64,000 bases of DNA from Fimenecus sp045543095 (GCA_045543095.1 JAZQMC010000017.1:1-64000), one strand, 5' to 3'; positions 33,995 to 43,918 are shown, counted from the first letter of the stretch. Numbers and translations are program-made. The notes: a model not told the origin generated them from the letters alone.

Positions 33995-36259
33995 TTAGTT
34001 ATATTTTTCAATTTCCTTATGATGCTTTATTCTGACGCCAAGAATTATTACACCTGTAAAAACTACACCCGCTGCGAGAATTGCTGAAAGCACAACCCAA
34101 ACTATATCAGGCAGATACGGTGTTGTGATTTCCATTAATGGAAGTCTGTAAAGAGAGTTGCCGTTATTTTTGCCGTAAGGAATACGGATTACACTTACAG
34201 AATAACTCTGTGCCTCATATTTTACCGTATTATCATCAAGCTTTAAGGACATTTCTTCGGGTGCTACGTGCAATGGTTCATTGATTTCATTGCAAGCCGC
34301 TTTGAAGTTTTCGCTCATATACTGTACCGACGGGTTATTTACATTCCCAAAACCCGTAAGATTTATATCGAAACGGTAAGCCTTGTTCGTGGTATTCACA
34401 AGTTTTACATAAATTACTTGATTTTCTGCATCCACAGTTGAGCATTGATAAACACCCTCGGCGGTCATATCAAAATCAGTATTAAGATAATTTGTGCCGT
34501 AATTGTTTGAGAAAAGCATCTGCACATAATAATCGGGAGTGAGCACCACGCCTTGAGAATCAAACCAAATCATATTCACATCCCAACACTGTGCATTGAT
34601 TTTTGCAAGAGTTGGGGCATAAGAAATCATACTCACCACATCGGCATTACGCTCAATGCCTGTAAGATACGCAGCGTTTTCAACAGCCGCCCAGATATTG
34701 CTTTTAGTCTGGATTGTGCCGACACCATTGGATTTTGGTGCATATTCGCCTACCATAACCTTTGCACCGCTTCGTTCATAATTATCATAACGGTCGGTTG
34801 TGCGTAAAAGTTCACCACCCGAGGTGTAATAATGTTCGTCAACAATTGTGTCGCGGTAATTGGCATTGATTGTTGTGTAATTCGCATCAAAATCCTCGCC
34901 CGCACCCGAATGACCTGCTGAAGAAATTATTGTGATTTCGGGGTATTTATCTTTTACTGCTTTATAAATCGCATCAAAATTACGCCAATAAATTTCGCCC
35001 CAATTTTCGTTACCGATTGCAAGGTATTTCATATTGAAAGGCTCTTTATGACCATTTTCGGCTCTTTTTGCACCCCACTCGGTTGAAATATCACCGTTTG
35101 CATATTCAATCAAATCAAAAATATCCTGCAGATAGTTGTTAAACTCTTCTGTTTCGGGGGCATAGGCAATTTCCGTTATATAATAAATCCACTCTGCCTC
35201 GGTCATTTCACCGTTATTATATTTCTGAAGAGTTTCGTTATATCCTGCTCTGCCTTGACAAACAAGCCCCGCATTTACTACGGGTATCGGCTCTGCACCG
35301 AGCTCGGCACAAAGGGTAAAATATTCGTGAAAGCCCAAAGAATTTGTATTTACATAGTATCTGCCGTTTTCGTCATCCGCCCAAAGATTATATGTCTGCT
35401 TGCGTTCTTCGGGAATACCGATTGTGTTTTTCCAATTATAGATATTATCGAGAGTGTCGCCCTCGGCAAGACAACCGCCGGGGAAACGAACAAAACGAGG
35501 AGAAAGGTCCGCGAGTGCATCATAAAGGTCAGCACGGAGTGTGGTATATTGCCACTCTGTTGTGCCGTAACCATGACTGCTTGCGGGCACAAGTGACACA
35601 AAATCCATATAGAAGGTGCCGTTACCCGAAAAATTAAGAAGCAATGAACCGTCGGCTGTGACAGATGAGGATACGGGCATAACTATTTTAGTCCATTCGT
35701 TGCAATCATCAATGTCGAATTCAAAATATTCTTCATTGCCCTTTGCATTGAGGAAAATTTTAACCGTACCATCAAAATCCACATTCTTAAAATATGCCGA
35801 GAAAGTATATTCCTCGCCCCTTTTAAAGCCCATATCGGCAAGCTCTGCCTTTGATTTGTTGTATTTATATGATTTATAATTGTAGATTTCGGTGAATCCG
35901 AAATTTTCAACGCTTGCTAAATCTTCAACAGTTACTGAAAGGTAATTTGTGTTGTTTTCATTAAGTCCGTCTGCGGTAAGCACGGCATAATCTTTAGCCT
36001 TAACTTTCCACGCAATATCGGGCTTGAATTCATATTCAAAGGAGTTATTATTAACAAGGTTTGATACAAGACCGCCGTCACCTGCAAAGTTTATATCTTC
36101 AAGGAAAATGCCGTAAAGTTTATCGCTGATTTCGTAAGAAATATTCTCGGCAGAAAGGTTGATTGTTTTTGTCTGTGGGTCTGCCACCGCACCTGTAAAC
36201 ATAAATACAGATGCCAAAAGAACCATAACAGCCAACATAAATGACACTAATCTTTTCAC
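33995..36259 (-). CDS. Secreted, membrane-anchored GH51 alpha-L-arabinofuranosidase
   Basis: A 754-residue enzyme that releases arabinose from arabinoxylan or arabinan. It has an N-terminal signal peptide ending near VADPQT, a carbohydrate-binding-like domain within about residues 85-230, and the GH51 barrel and C-terminal domain. The acid/base is E418 in GNENWG and the nucleophile is E505 in VGEYAP. Near the end, one membrane helix (about 725-745) is followed by a basic tail. The enzyme should therefore be displayed outside the cell while tethered by its C terminus; no LPxTG motif is present. It is divergent from the GH38 gene. Confidence 0.9.
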   Translation of the reverse strand: MKRLVSFMLAVMVLLASVFMFTGAVADPQTKTINLSAENISYEISDKLYGIFLEDINFAGDGGLVSNLVNNNSFEYEFKPDIAWKVKAKDYAVLTADGLNENNTNYLSVTVEDLASVENFGFTEIYNYKSYKYNKSKAELADMGFKRGEEYTFSAYFKNVDFDGTVKIFLNAKGNEEYFEFDIDDCNEWTKIVMPVSSSVTADGSLLLNFSGNGTFYMDFVSLVPASSHGYGTTEWQYTTLRADLYDALADLSPRFVRFPGGCLAEGDTLDNIYNWKNTIGIPEERKQTYNLWADDENGRYYVNTNSLGFHEYFTLCAELGAEPIPVVNAGLVCQGRAGYNETLQKYNNGEMTEAEWIYYITEIAYAPETEEFNNYLQDIFDLIEYANGDISTEWGAKRAENGHKEPFNMKYLAIGNENWGEIYWRNFDAIYKAVKDKYPEITIISSAGHSGAGEDFDANYTTINANYRDTIVDEHYYTSGGELLRTTDRYDNYERSGAKVMVGEYAPKSNGVGTIQTKSNIWAAVENAAYLTGIERNADVVSMISYAPTLAKINAQCWDVNMIWFDSQGVVLTPDYYVQMLFSNNYGTNYLNTDFDMTAEGVYQCSTVDAENQVIYVKLVNTTNKAYRFDINLTGFGNVNNPSVQYMSENFKAACNEINEPLHVAPEEMSLKLDDNTVKYEAQSYSVSVIRIPYGKNNGNSLYRLPLMEITTPYLPDIVWVVLSAILAAGVVFTGVIILGVRIKHHKEIEKYN

Positions 36260-36359
36260 ACTTTACACTCCTTAAATAAAACTTAAGCGTTTCTTAACTC
36301 TTCTTAATATATTTTAACAGTTCGCAACGCCTATGTCGAGTAATTTTTACAAAAAAGTT

Positions 36360-36413
36360 ATACAATATATATGATATTTCACAGTTGTATTTTGGGGTAA
36401 TACAATATATAAT
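36360..36413 (+). promoter_or_regulatory. Promoter and operator of the GH38 operon
   Basis: TTGTAT (36385-36390), a 17-bp spacer and TATAAT (36408-36413). The inverted repeat TTGTATT-N7-AATACAA (36385-36405) lies over the -35 and spacer. The 12-mer ATACAATATATA occurs at 36360-36371 and again 40 bases later at 36400-36411, about four helical turns apart. This looks like a regulator-binding region. Confidence 0.65.
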
Positions 36414-36452
36414 TAAATTATTGAAATTTTTAGAAATTTTGAGGGCAAAATT

Positions 36453-39400
36453 ATGGCAAAAAAGAAGATTTATACAATTGCAAATGCTCATCTTGATACT
36501 ATTTGGAGTTGGGATTTTGAAACCACCGTTGACAAGTATATTTTTAATACTTTAAACGACAATTTTAAGCTTTTTGAGAAGTACCCTGACTACAAATTTA
36601 ACTTTGAGGGTTCATACCGTTATGAGCTTATGCACGAATACTACCCTGAAATGTGGGAACAGATGAAAAACTACATAGCAGATGGCAAATGGAATGTTTG
36701 CGGAAGTGCCTTTGAAAACGGTGATGTGAACGTGCCCTCTCCCGAGGCTCTTTTCAGAAATATTCTTCTTGGAAACAATTATTTTGAGAAGAATTTCAGC
36801 AAACGCAGTTGTGATATTTTCTTGCCCGACTGCTTTGGCTTCGGCTATGCTCTGCCTTCAATTATGCACCATGCAAATCTCAAAGGATTTACAACACAAA
36901 AGCTCTCTTGGGGGTCGGCTTACGGAATACCCTTTGACCTTGGTAAATGGTATGGTGTTGACGGTAATTTTGTATATGGCAACACAAATCCCGGTGCCTA
37001 TGACAAGACCTTAAAAAAAGTAAGAGAGAATGAATTTACAGAGAAAAAACTTGCTGAAAACGAGCAATATGACCTCCCGATAACCGCAGTATTTCACGGT
37101 GTTGGTGACCGCGGAGGTGCACCTAAAGAGGAATCTGTTAAAAATGTTTGTGAAGAAATCAAGAATAACGACACAAACGACATAGAGGTATTATCTGCTC
37201 CTGCTGACAAAATATTCCACGACCTTGATGCAATGCCTGAAGAAATCAAGCAAAAACTCCCCGTATGGAATAACGAGCTTGTAATGACAAACCACGCGGT
37301 TGGCGGTTACACTTCGCGTGCTATCGGTAAGCGTTGGAACAGAAGAAACGAAGAAATTGCAGATATGGCGGAACGTGCTGGTGTTGCCGCTATGACACTC
37401 GGCGGGTATGAGTATCCGCAGGAAGCTCTTACAAAGGCTTGGAAACGAGTTATCGCCCACCAGTTCCACGACGATTTGCCCGGAACATCGGTTCAGCGTG
37501 CATATCGCAGAAGCTGGAACGACTATGCAATGTCACTTAATCAGTTCACAAACGAATATGAGGGTGCAGTTAAAAATATTGCATCACTTATTGACACTTC
37601 GGCAGTAAAAGGTATTCCGGTTGTAATTAACAACCCAATGGAATATGAGAGAACCGGAGTTGTGAAAATCACAATTTCCTCAAAGCTTCGCTACAAAAAT
37701 ATGGCGGCATTTGATATGGATGGTAACGAATTACCCACACAGGTTATTGAAAGCACCGCAACTCATTCAGTTGTCCTTGTTTATGTAACGGTTGCACCGA
37801 TGGGCTATAAGCTCCTTGACATTCAAAGCAAGCGTGCAAGAGTTTCAACACCTCTTAAAGCTTCAATTCATGGGCTTGAAAATGAGAAATACAAGGTTAC
37901 ATTTAACAGCAACGGTGATATACGTTCAATTGTCGATAAAGAATTAAAGAAAGAAATTCTTAAAAAGCCTATTTATACAGGCGTTTTTGACTACAACGGC
38001 AGTAAGGATTGGCCAGCTTGGGAATTAAATTATGAAGAACTCAACCGCGAGCCACAGCACGCTCCACGCGTTAAATCCATTGAGGTTATTGAAGAGGGTG
38101 TTTGTCGTGTTGCAATGAAGATTGTAAAGACATATAAAGACAGTACATTTACATCAATCGTAGCACTTTCTCGTGGTGGCAAGGTTGTTGAGGTTTATGA
38201 CGAAACCGAATGGCGAAGCACCTGCTCTGCCGCAAAAGAAATTTTCAGTTTCACCGCTGAAAGTCCCGTTGCAACTTACGATTTGGGACTTGGTGCAATT
38301 AAACGCGGTAATATGACCGAAAAACTTTTTGAAGTTCCTGCACAGAAATGGGCGGATATTACCGACGAAAGCGGTAAATTCGGCGTTTCGGTAATCAGCG
38401 AATGTAAATACGGTTGGGATAAATATGACAACAACACTCTTCGCCTTACCCTTATGCACACTCCTCTTAAAAATTACCGCGTTGACAGTATGCAGTCAAT
38501 GATGGAATTGGGGCTTAACCGTTATTCTTATGCGATTTATTCACATAGTGGCACAGTTGGTCACGATACACAGTGCGAGGCAAGAAACTTTGTAATGCCA
38601 ATGGCATCATTTATCTGTTCAAAGCACGGCGGTGCAAAAATCGGCGAGCTTTCATTTGCAAGTCTTTCCGGCAACGCAATACTCCGTGCAATGAAAAAAG
38701 CAGAAAACAGCGACGAAATTGTTATCCGCGTTGGCGAGAGCGAGAAAAAAGCACAGGAAAATGTGGAATTCTCACTCTGTACTCCCATTATCAGTGCAAG
38801 AGAAATCTATGCGTCTGAAGAACATATTGATGACATAGAAATAAAAAACGGCAAGTTGATTTTTGATTTGAAGCCCTATGAAATCCGTTCATTTGCACTT
38901 ACCGTAAAATCCGCTGAAAAGAAAAACACTTCAAATACGCTTGATTTTGCGGGCAATATTGACGCGTATTCAACAAATGATGAACCAAAATCTTCTCTTC
39001 CCGTAATCAACAAAACAATCCCCGAAGAAATGCGTCCTGACACGGTTTATGTTGGTGGTATTAAGTTTGAACTTAACGAAAAGGCAATTCTTTGCGGTGG
39101 TCAAACAATAAATCTCCCCGAAAACACAAAGAAAATCAATCTTCTTATGGCATCACTTAATGGTGATAAGTATATTTCTATCGGTAAGAATTCTGTAAAG
39201 GTAAACGATATTCAAGAATACTATGCGGGTTGGGATTTATATGATTTCAAAGAGGTTGCATTTACTAAAGACGGCAAGTTAGGTTATGAATTCACACATT
39301 CACATACTGAAAACGGCGACGCAAAATGCCGTCAGTTATTCTTCTGGAATGTTGAAATTGATGCCGACGGTGACACAATTACTCTTCCTGTTGACCGTGA

Positions 39401-39602
39401 TATTCTTATTCTTGCAATTACAGCAAATACAGATGACAACACTTGCACTCTCGCAACAGAGCTTTATGACAATATAAAGGGCAGATATTTTGATTATAAA
39501 ATGAACGCACGCGAAAAGCTTGCATATTTTAACGGCAAGCGAGTTCACCGTCTTAACGATAAGGGCGGAGCATTCCGCGACAGAAACAAGGGAAGGAGAT
39601 AA
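36453..39602 (+). CDS. Glycoside hydrolase family 38 alpha-mannosidase
   Basis: A 1049-residue GH38 enzyme. The N-terminal zinc-binding catalytic domain opens with NAHLDTIWSWD, where H and D are metal ligands. The nucleophile is D126 in LPDCFGFG. A three-helix middle part and long beta-sandwich domains follow. It hydrolyses alpha-mannosides, probably in the cytoplasm since there is no signal peptide. A GAGGG ribosome site lies upstream. It is followed by a GPH sugar transporter after six bases, so import and cleavage of mannosides are co-expressed. Confidence 0.92.
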   Translation: MAKKKIYTIANAHLDTIWSWDFETTVDKYIFNTLNDNFKLFEKYPDYKFNFEGSYRYELMHEYYPEMWEQMKNYIADGKWNVCGSAFENGDVNVPSPEALFRNILLGNNYFEKNFSKRSCDIFLPDCFGFGYALPSIMHHANLKGFTTQKLSWGSAYGIPFDLGKWYGVDGNFVYGNTNPGAYDKTLKKVRENEFTEKKLAENEQYDLPITAVFHGVGDRGGAPKEESVKNVCEEIKNNDTNDIEVLSAPADKIFHDLDAMPEEIKQKLPVWNNELVMTNHAVGGYTSRAIGKRWNRRNEEIADMAERAGVAAMTLGGYEYPQEALTKAWKRVIAHQFHDDLPGTSVQRAYRRSWNDYAMSLNQFTNEYEGAVKNIASLIDTSAVKGIPVVINNPMEYERTGVVKITISSKLRYKNMAAFDMDGNELPTQVIESTATHSVVLVYVTVAPMGYKLLDIQSKRARVSTPLKASIHGLENEKYKVTFNSNGDIRSIVDKELKKEILKKPIYTGVFDYNGSKDWPAWELNYEELNREPQHAPRVKSIEVIEEGVCRVAMKIVKTYKDSTFTSIVALSRGGKVVEVYDETEWRSTCSAAKEIFSFTAESPVATYDLGLGAIKRGNMTEKLFEVPAQKWADITDESGKFGVSVISECKYGWDKYDNNTLRLTLMHTPLKNYRVDSMQSMMELGLNRYSYAIYSHSGTVGHDTQCEARNFVMPMASFICSKHGGAKIGELSFASLSGNAILRAMKKAENSDEIVIRVGESEKKAQENVEFSLCTPIISAREIYASEEHIDDIEIKNGKLIFDLKPYEIRSFALTVKSAEKKNTSNTLDFAGNIDAYSTNDEPKSSLPVINKTIPEEMRPDTVYVGGIKFELNEKAILCGGQTINLPENTKKINLLMASLNGDKYISIGKNSVKVNDIQEYYAGWDLYDFKEVAFTKDGKLGYEFTHSHTENGDAKCRQLFFWNVEIDADGDTITLPVDRDILILAITANTDDNTCTLATELYDNIKGRYFDYKMNAREKLAYFNGKRVHRLNDKGGAFRDRNKGRR

Positions 39603-39607
39603 GAAAA

Positions 39608-41071
39608 ATGGCTGAAAATAAAGGCGATATCCGTTATGTAGGCGTAAAAGAAACTCTTGCTTATGGTATTGCAAACGCAGGTCAATGCTTTGGCTATAAC
39701 ATTATTGCGGGCAGTTATCTTTCTCTGTTTTTTGTAAAGGTTTTCGGTATTCCCTCTGAAATAGTGGGAACAATGATGCTGATTTTAGGTCTTTGGGACT
39801 CCTTCAATGACCCTCTTATGGGCTCACTTATTGACAAAACAAGAACCCGTTACGGTAAGCTTCGTCCATACCTTTTAATTATGCCCATACCATTGGGTCT
39901 TGCCACAATTATGCTTTTTGCGGGTCCGCAGATTCTCGGCAACAAAGCAGAACTCACCGCAAAAGTCATTTATATGTTCGTAACATATTTTATTTGGGAA
40001 TTGTTCTACACCCTTGGTGATGTGCCATTTTGGGGAATGAGTGCAGCAATAAGCCCCTCGCCATCTGACCGCACAAGAGTTATTTCTTCTGCCCGCTTTA
40101 TTTCGGGACTTATCGGCGGACTTTCAACAACAATTCTCACTGTTCTTATGGACTTGAGTAACAACAAAGTCATTCCGCTTTCACTTTCTGAAGTTTTCTT
40201 GCTTATGGCAATAATTTCAGGCACATTCGGTATGGCTCTCTTCTCGCTATCGGGTATATGCACCAAAGAAAGAGTTGTGCAAACGATTAAAGAACCCAGT
40301 ATTCTTGACGGATTTAAAGCACTTATAAAAAACAAACCTCTGCTTTTGATTGTTATAGGTAATGTTCTTGGTGCACTTGGCGGTATCGGAGAATTTTTCA
40401 AAGCATATTACTATTCTGAGGTTGTGCAAATGAATTCCCTTACAATTATCATCACACTTCCCGGTACAATTTTAGGTTTTGTTACATATTTGCTTATTCC
40501 AAAAATCAAGCAGAGATTTGATAACCGTCAGATTATCTTCCTCAATGGTTTTGTAAGACTTATTATGGGTACAATCGTATTCCTTGTAGGTATAAAATTC
40601 TTTACAAATCTTTGGGTAGTTGTACCTTTGCTTATGGTGCAAAATCTTCTTTTCAGCTTCTTCAACACAATCAATATGGTTATTCCAACCGAAATGATTG
40701 GTGATACCATTGACTATATGGAATGGAAAACAGGGGAAAGAAACGAGGGTGTTTCATTCTCGGTGCTCACATTTGTCGGCAAGCTTACAGGCTCAATTTC
40801 AGGTACAATCGGTAACTGGCTTTTGCCGGTTATCGGTCTTACATTCGTTAAAATGGGCGAAGAAACCATTACGGTTAAGGCTTATGAACAAACAGATTTA
40901 CTGATTTGGGCTATGTTCACTTTAGCCCCTGCGATTTTAGGGCTTCTTCCTCTTATTCCGTATATCTGGTACGACCTTACAGGCGATAAATTAAAGCAGG
41001 TACGCGAAGAAATGGCAGAACGCCGTGCAATCGCTTCTGCAAGAGTTTCGGGAGGTGCTGAAAATGAATAA
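39608..41071 (+). CDS. GPH-family sugar:cation symporter
   Basis: A 487-residue MFS transporter of the glycoside-pentoside-hexuronide group, with twelve membrane helices. Family motifs include the N-terminal WDSFNDPLMGSLIDKTRTRYGK and the sequence GDTIDYMEWKTGERNEG in the second half. It should import an oligosaccharide with a cation. It sits between the GH38 mannosidase and a zinc-ribbon membrane protein, which suggests mannoside uptake. The ribosome site AAGGAG lies in the end of the mannosidase gene. Confidence 0.92.
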   Translation: MAENKGDIRYVGVKETLAYGIANAGQCFGYNIIAGSYLSLFFVKVFGIPSEIVGTMMLILGLWDSFNDPLMGSLIDKTRTRYGKLRPYLLIMPIPLGLATIMLFAGPQILGNKAELTAKVIYMFVTYFIWELFYTLGDVPFWGMSAAISPSPSDRTRVISSARFISGLIGGLSTTILTVLMDLSNNKVIPLSLSEVFLLMAIISGTFGMALFSLSGICTKERVVQTIKEPSILDGFKALIKNKPLLLIVIGNVLGALGGIGEFFKAYYYSEVVQMNSLTIIITLPGTILGFVTYLLIPKIKQRFDNRQIIFLNGFVRLIMGTIVFLVGIKFFTNLWVVVPLLMVQNLLFSFFNTINMVIPTEMIGDTIDYMEWKTGERNEGVSFSVLTFVGKLTGSISGTIGNWLLPVIGLTFVKMGEETITVKAYEQTDLLIWAMFTLAPAILGLLPLIPYIWYDLTGDKLKQVREEMAERRAIASARVSGGAENE

Positions 41072-41720
41072 ATGTCCAAAATGCAATGAAAAACTCTCAC
41101 CTTTTTATATGAAACAGACCTGCCCTAAATGCGAAACCAATCTTGTTTATTATGACCTTGAAAACAGACTTCAAGCAGACCACGAAAAAGCTATGAAAGA
41201 GCAAGAGGCAGTTGACAGAGTATTAAATAATATCAAAACTTCTGCTTTTGGCGGTAAAGAACAGATTTCCCGCTTTATTTTCATGTTCTCGCCACTTCTC
41301 TGGATGTGCTTGCCTATATACTCATACTTAAACCGCGAAACTCTTGAAAGCACGAACATTTCATTGATTACACTTATAAAATCAATCATTGCAACAGTAA
41401 CAAAAGCTGATAACAGTATGAATTTGGATATGTGGTTATCGGATAAAGCATACTTTTTTACATTGGTTGTAATTGCTTGCATTATCATTTTTTCTTTGGC
41501 AGAAATTATATCTTCTCTGTTTTCAATTGGCAAAAACGCATTAAAACGAAACAGAATATTTCATTATATAAATTTAATTGTGTTCTTTATTTTAAGTTGT
41601 CTGCCCATAGCAAACGGGTTCAGCCATTCAATTGGTATAATTTTTATTTTTATAACATACATAAATGTTGGTGGCTTGCATAAATCCGTTGACAAGAAAT
41701 TGAACACAAAAGAAGAATAA
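41064..41720 (+). CDS. Zinc-ribbon membrane protein of unknown function
   Basis: A 218-residue protein. The N terminus is a zinc ribbon: CPKC (4-7 region) and CPKC about 15 residues later. A short helical stretch and about four membrane helices follow. I do not recognise a named family. The start at 41064 follows GGAGG by eight bases and overlaps the transporter stop by eight bases. A longer frame from 41025 would run inside the transporter and is rejected. Its place in the mannosidase-transporter operon suggests an accessory or regulatory part. Confidence 0.75.
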   Translation: MNKCPKCNEKLSPFYMKQTCPKCETNLVYYDLENRLQADHEKAMKEQEAVDRVLNNIKTSAFGGKEQISRFIFMFSPLLWMCLPIYSYLNRETLESTNISLITLIKSIIATVTKADNSMNLDMWLSDKAYFFTLVVIACIIIFSLAEIISSLFSIGKNALKRNRIFHYINLIVFFILSCLPIANGFSHSIGIIFIFITYINVGGLHKSVDKKLNTKEE

Positions 41721-41722
41721 CA

Positions 41723-41766
41723 AAAAACGGAAATGTTTGAAAATCCCAAATGTTTCCGTTTTTCTA
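41723..41766 (+). terminator. Terminator of the GH38 operon
   Basis: AAAAACGGAAA (41723-41733) pairs with TTTCCGTTTTT (41753-41763), giving a stem with its own T run. Confidence 0.75.
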
Positions 41767-41794
41767 TTGCAATTTTTGAATATTATGGTAAAAT
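41767..41794 (+). promoter_or_regulatory. Promoter of nagB
   Basis: TTGCAA (41767-41772), a 16-bp spacer and TAAAAT (41789-41794), directly after the preceding terminator. The layout is like that at 12808-12835. Confidence 0.6.
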
Positions 41795-41834
41795 AAAATC
41801 TCAACAAGTTTTAAATATTCGTGAGGTGTAAAAA

Positions 41835-42554
41835 ATGATTCTTCATATTTTTGATAATGCAGAAGAAATCGGCAAGGCAGTTGCCAATATGATTGTTGAA
41901 CAGGTCAATGAAAAAGCAGATTCAGTTCTCGGCTTTGCGACAGGTGCTTCGCCAATCCCTACATACAAAAATCTTATTAAGGCTTATAACAATGGTAAGG
42001 TAAGTTTTAAAGATATTACAACATTTAATCTTGACGAATACTGTGATTTGCCGCAGGCTGACAAAAACAGTTATTATACATTTATGCACGAAAATCTTTT
42101 CAATCACATTGACGTTAAAGAAGAAAATGTTAATTTCTTAAACGGCAATGCAGAAGATGCAGAGGCAGAATGTGAGCGTTATGACGATTTGATTACCGAA
42201 AACAAAATTGATATTCAGCTTTTGGGCGTTGGCAGAAACGGTCACATCGGCTTTAACGAGCCCGCAAACAAATTCACAAAGGGTACATTTAAAGTAAGAC
42301 TTACACAAAGCACAATCGACGCTAACTCTGTTTATTTTGACGAGGACACAATGCCACACTTTGCACTTACAATGGGCACAGTTTCAATTATGAAGTCAAA
42401 GCAGATAATTATGATTGCAACAGGCAGAAGCAAGCAGGACGCAATTTACGGCATGGTAAACGGCGATATTACACCCTCTTGCCCCGCATCTGTTCTTCAG
42501 CTTCATCCAAATGTGCACGTATTCCTCGACAAAGCCGCCGCAGGAAGATTATAA
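41835..42554 (+). CDS. nagB: Glucosamine-6-phosphate deaminase
   Basis: A 239-residue enzyme that converts glucosamine-6-phosphate to fructose-6-phosphate and ammonia, the last step of N-acetylglucosamine use. Motifs are GFATGASPIPTY for phosphate binding, FNLDEYCDLP with the catalytic Asp, and GVGRNGHIGFNEP with the catalytic His. Length is typical of Gram-positive NagB. GAGGTG lies six bases before the ATG. It stands alone between a promoter and a terminator; no nagA is adjacent. Confidence 0.95.
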   Translation: MILHIFDNAEEIGKAVANMIVEQVNEKADSVLGFATGASPIPTYKNLIKAYNNGKVSFKDITTFNLDEYCDLPQADKNSYYTFMHENLFNHIDVKEENVNFLNGNAEDAEAECERYDDLITENKIDIQLLGVGRNGHIGFNEPANKFTKGTFKVRLTQSTIDANSVYFDEDTMPHFALTMGTVSIMKSKQIIMIATGRSKQDAIYGMVNGDITPSCPASVLQLHPNVHVFLDKAAAGRL

Positions 42555-42568
42555 TTCATAAAAATTAT

Positions 42569-42599
42569 GACCGAACAGAAATTTCTGTTCGGTCTTTTT
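42569..42599 (+). terminator. Terminator of nagB
   Basis: GACCGAACAGAAA (42569-42581) pairs with TTTCTGTTCGGTC (42582-42594), followed by TTTTT. Confidence 0.85.
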
Positions 42600-42685
42600 G
42601 CAAATCAAAACATATTTTTGACATCATAGACTTGATTATGTGAACAATGCTCATTAGTCGCATATAATATCATTTTATTTCTCCA

Positions 42686-43846
42686 TTATTGCACTTTATA
42701 TTTAATTCTTGCACCGTATTTTGTTGAGGTCAACAGGCCTAATTCTTCAAATTTCAACACAAAAGAACGAATTGTAGCATAAGCTGCATTGCCAAAGTCT
42801 TTTTCTAGTTGTTTTGTTGAGAACTCCCCTATTCCGTACGCAGACAAAACAAACTGCCAAAGTTCTGTTTCTTTTTTAGTAATTTTCCCCTCTTTAAGTG
42901 CTTCATTATATACTGCAAAGGTTGCTATGGAGTCACTTTTTGCAGGCAATTTATTATATACCTCATTTACAAAATAAATAAGGAATGGCGTAATATCAAT
43001 TTTACCGCTAATTTTTGCATTCTCTTCAATTTTAGTAAACGCATCATAATATGCTTTTTTGCTCTTGTTAATCTGCGAAGACAGCGTTACATACAATACT
43101 GACTGATAACCATTCTGAACTAAATACCACAAATGAACCAATCGTGCCATTCTTCCATTGCCGTCAAAATAGGGATGGAGATATGCAATATAAAAATGAA
43201 TCATTGCCGATTTCAGCAGGTCATTTATGTTATCTTTGGCATTTATAAACTCAATAAGCAAGTTCATATAAGCAGGCAATTTTCCAGGATTTACACCTGA
43301 ATGCTCAACGCCATAATCACCCACAACATATACATTATCGTGACGATATTTATTACCGTCCAACAATTTGTATTCATTATCAAGAAATTCGCCTACGGTC
43401 ATCATATAAAGTTTGTAAAGGTTTTCTTCATTGATTTTATTGGTTGTGTCTGCAATGAATTCCAGGCCCTTTTTTTGACCTAAAATACGATTTTCCTGTT
43501 CATCCTTCGGTGCAAAGCCTTTAAGAATGTTTCTTACACTATCTCTACTGAAATCAATGCTTTCAATTGCCGAAGATGATATGATTTCGTCTTCTGCTGC
43601 TTTAATTCCATAATTTCCCTGTTGAGATTTCATGAGAAATTTGTCAATATTTTTTAAAACTGTAGGAACATTTTCCAAATAAATAAGATTGTTACCGTTA
43701 AAATCAAGTAACGATAATGATTTCAAAAAAACTTCTTCAAGGTCTTTTAAAAACTCATCAAAATCTTTTCCATATTTATATTTCATTTTTTTGTAATCTG
43801 TGAAATGCTTATCACCAAGCATTTGAGTGAAAAATTTTATATCCAT
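42686..43846 (-). CDS. Fic family protein with C-terminal winged helix
   Basis: A 386-residue Fic protein, a family that adds AMP or other nucleotides to target side chains. The active loop is HPYFDGNGRMAR, complete, with catalytic H224. An N-terminal inhibitory helix of the S-xxx-E type is seen in SSSAIES (S91, E95), so it is probably a class II self-inhibited enzyme. The C-terminal 60 residues (ending in a TKQLEKDF/TIRSFVLKFEELGLL pattern) look like a winged helix-turn-helix. No antitoxin gene is adjacent. It has its own consensus promoter and a palindrome in the leader. Its position next to a tRNA scar suggests it was acquired. Confidence 0.88.
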   Translation of the reverse strand: MDIKFFTQMLGDKHFTDYKKMKYKYGKDFDEFLKDLEEVFLKSLSLLDFNGNNLIYLENVPTVLKNIDKFLMKSQQGNYGIKAAEDEIISSSAIESIDFSRDSVRNILKGFAPKDEQENRILGQKKGLEFIADTTNKINEENLYKLYMMTVGEFLDNEYKLLDGNKYRHDNVYVVGDYGVEHSGVNPGKLPAYMNLLIEFINAKDNINDLLKSAMIHFYIAYLHPYFDGNGRMARLVHLWYLVQNGYQSVLYVTLSSQINKSKKAYYDAFTKIEENAKISGKIDITPFLIYFVNEVYNKLPAKSDSIATFAVYNEALKEGKITKKETELWQFVLSAYGIGEFSTKQLEKDFGNAAYATIRSFVLKFEELGLLTSTKYGARIKYKVQ

Positions 43847-43862
43847 AAGCTCACCTTTTTGC

Positions 43863-43880
43863 TGATAGTAATTAGTATCA
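43863..43880. promoter_or_regulatory. Palindromic operator in the Fic leader
   Basis: TGATAGTAATTAGTATCA is an 18-bp palindrome matching at 16 of 18 positions. It lies between the -10 box and the ribosome site of the Fic gene. A repressor bound there would block transcription; the winged helix of the Fic protein is one candidate. Confidence 0.55.
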
Positions 43881-43889
43881 ATTTATATC

Positions 43890-43918
43890 AGTATATCATT
43901 TATAATAGTATTTGTCAA
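43890..43918 (-). promoter_or_regulatory. Promoter of the Fic gene
   Basis: On the minus strand TTGACA (43918-43913), a 17-bp spacer and TATACT (43895-43890). Confidence 0.75.
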
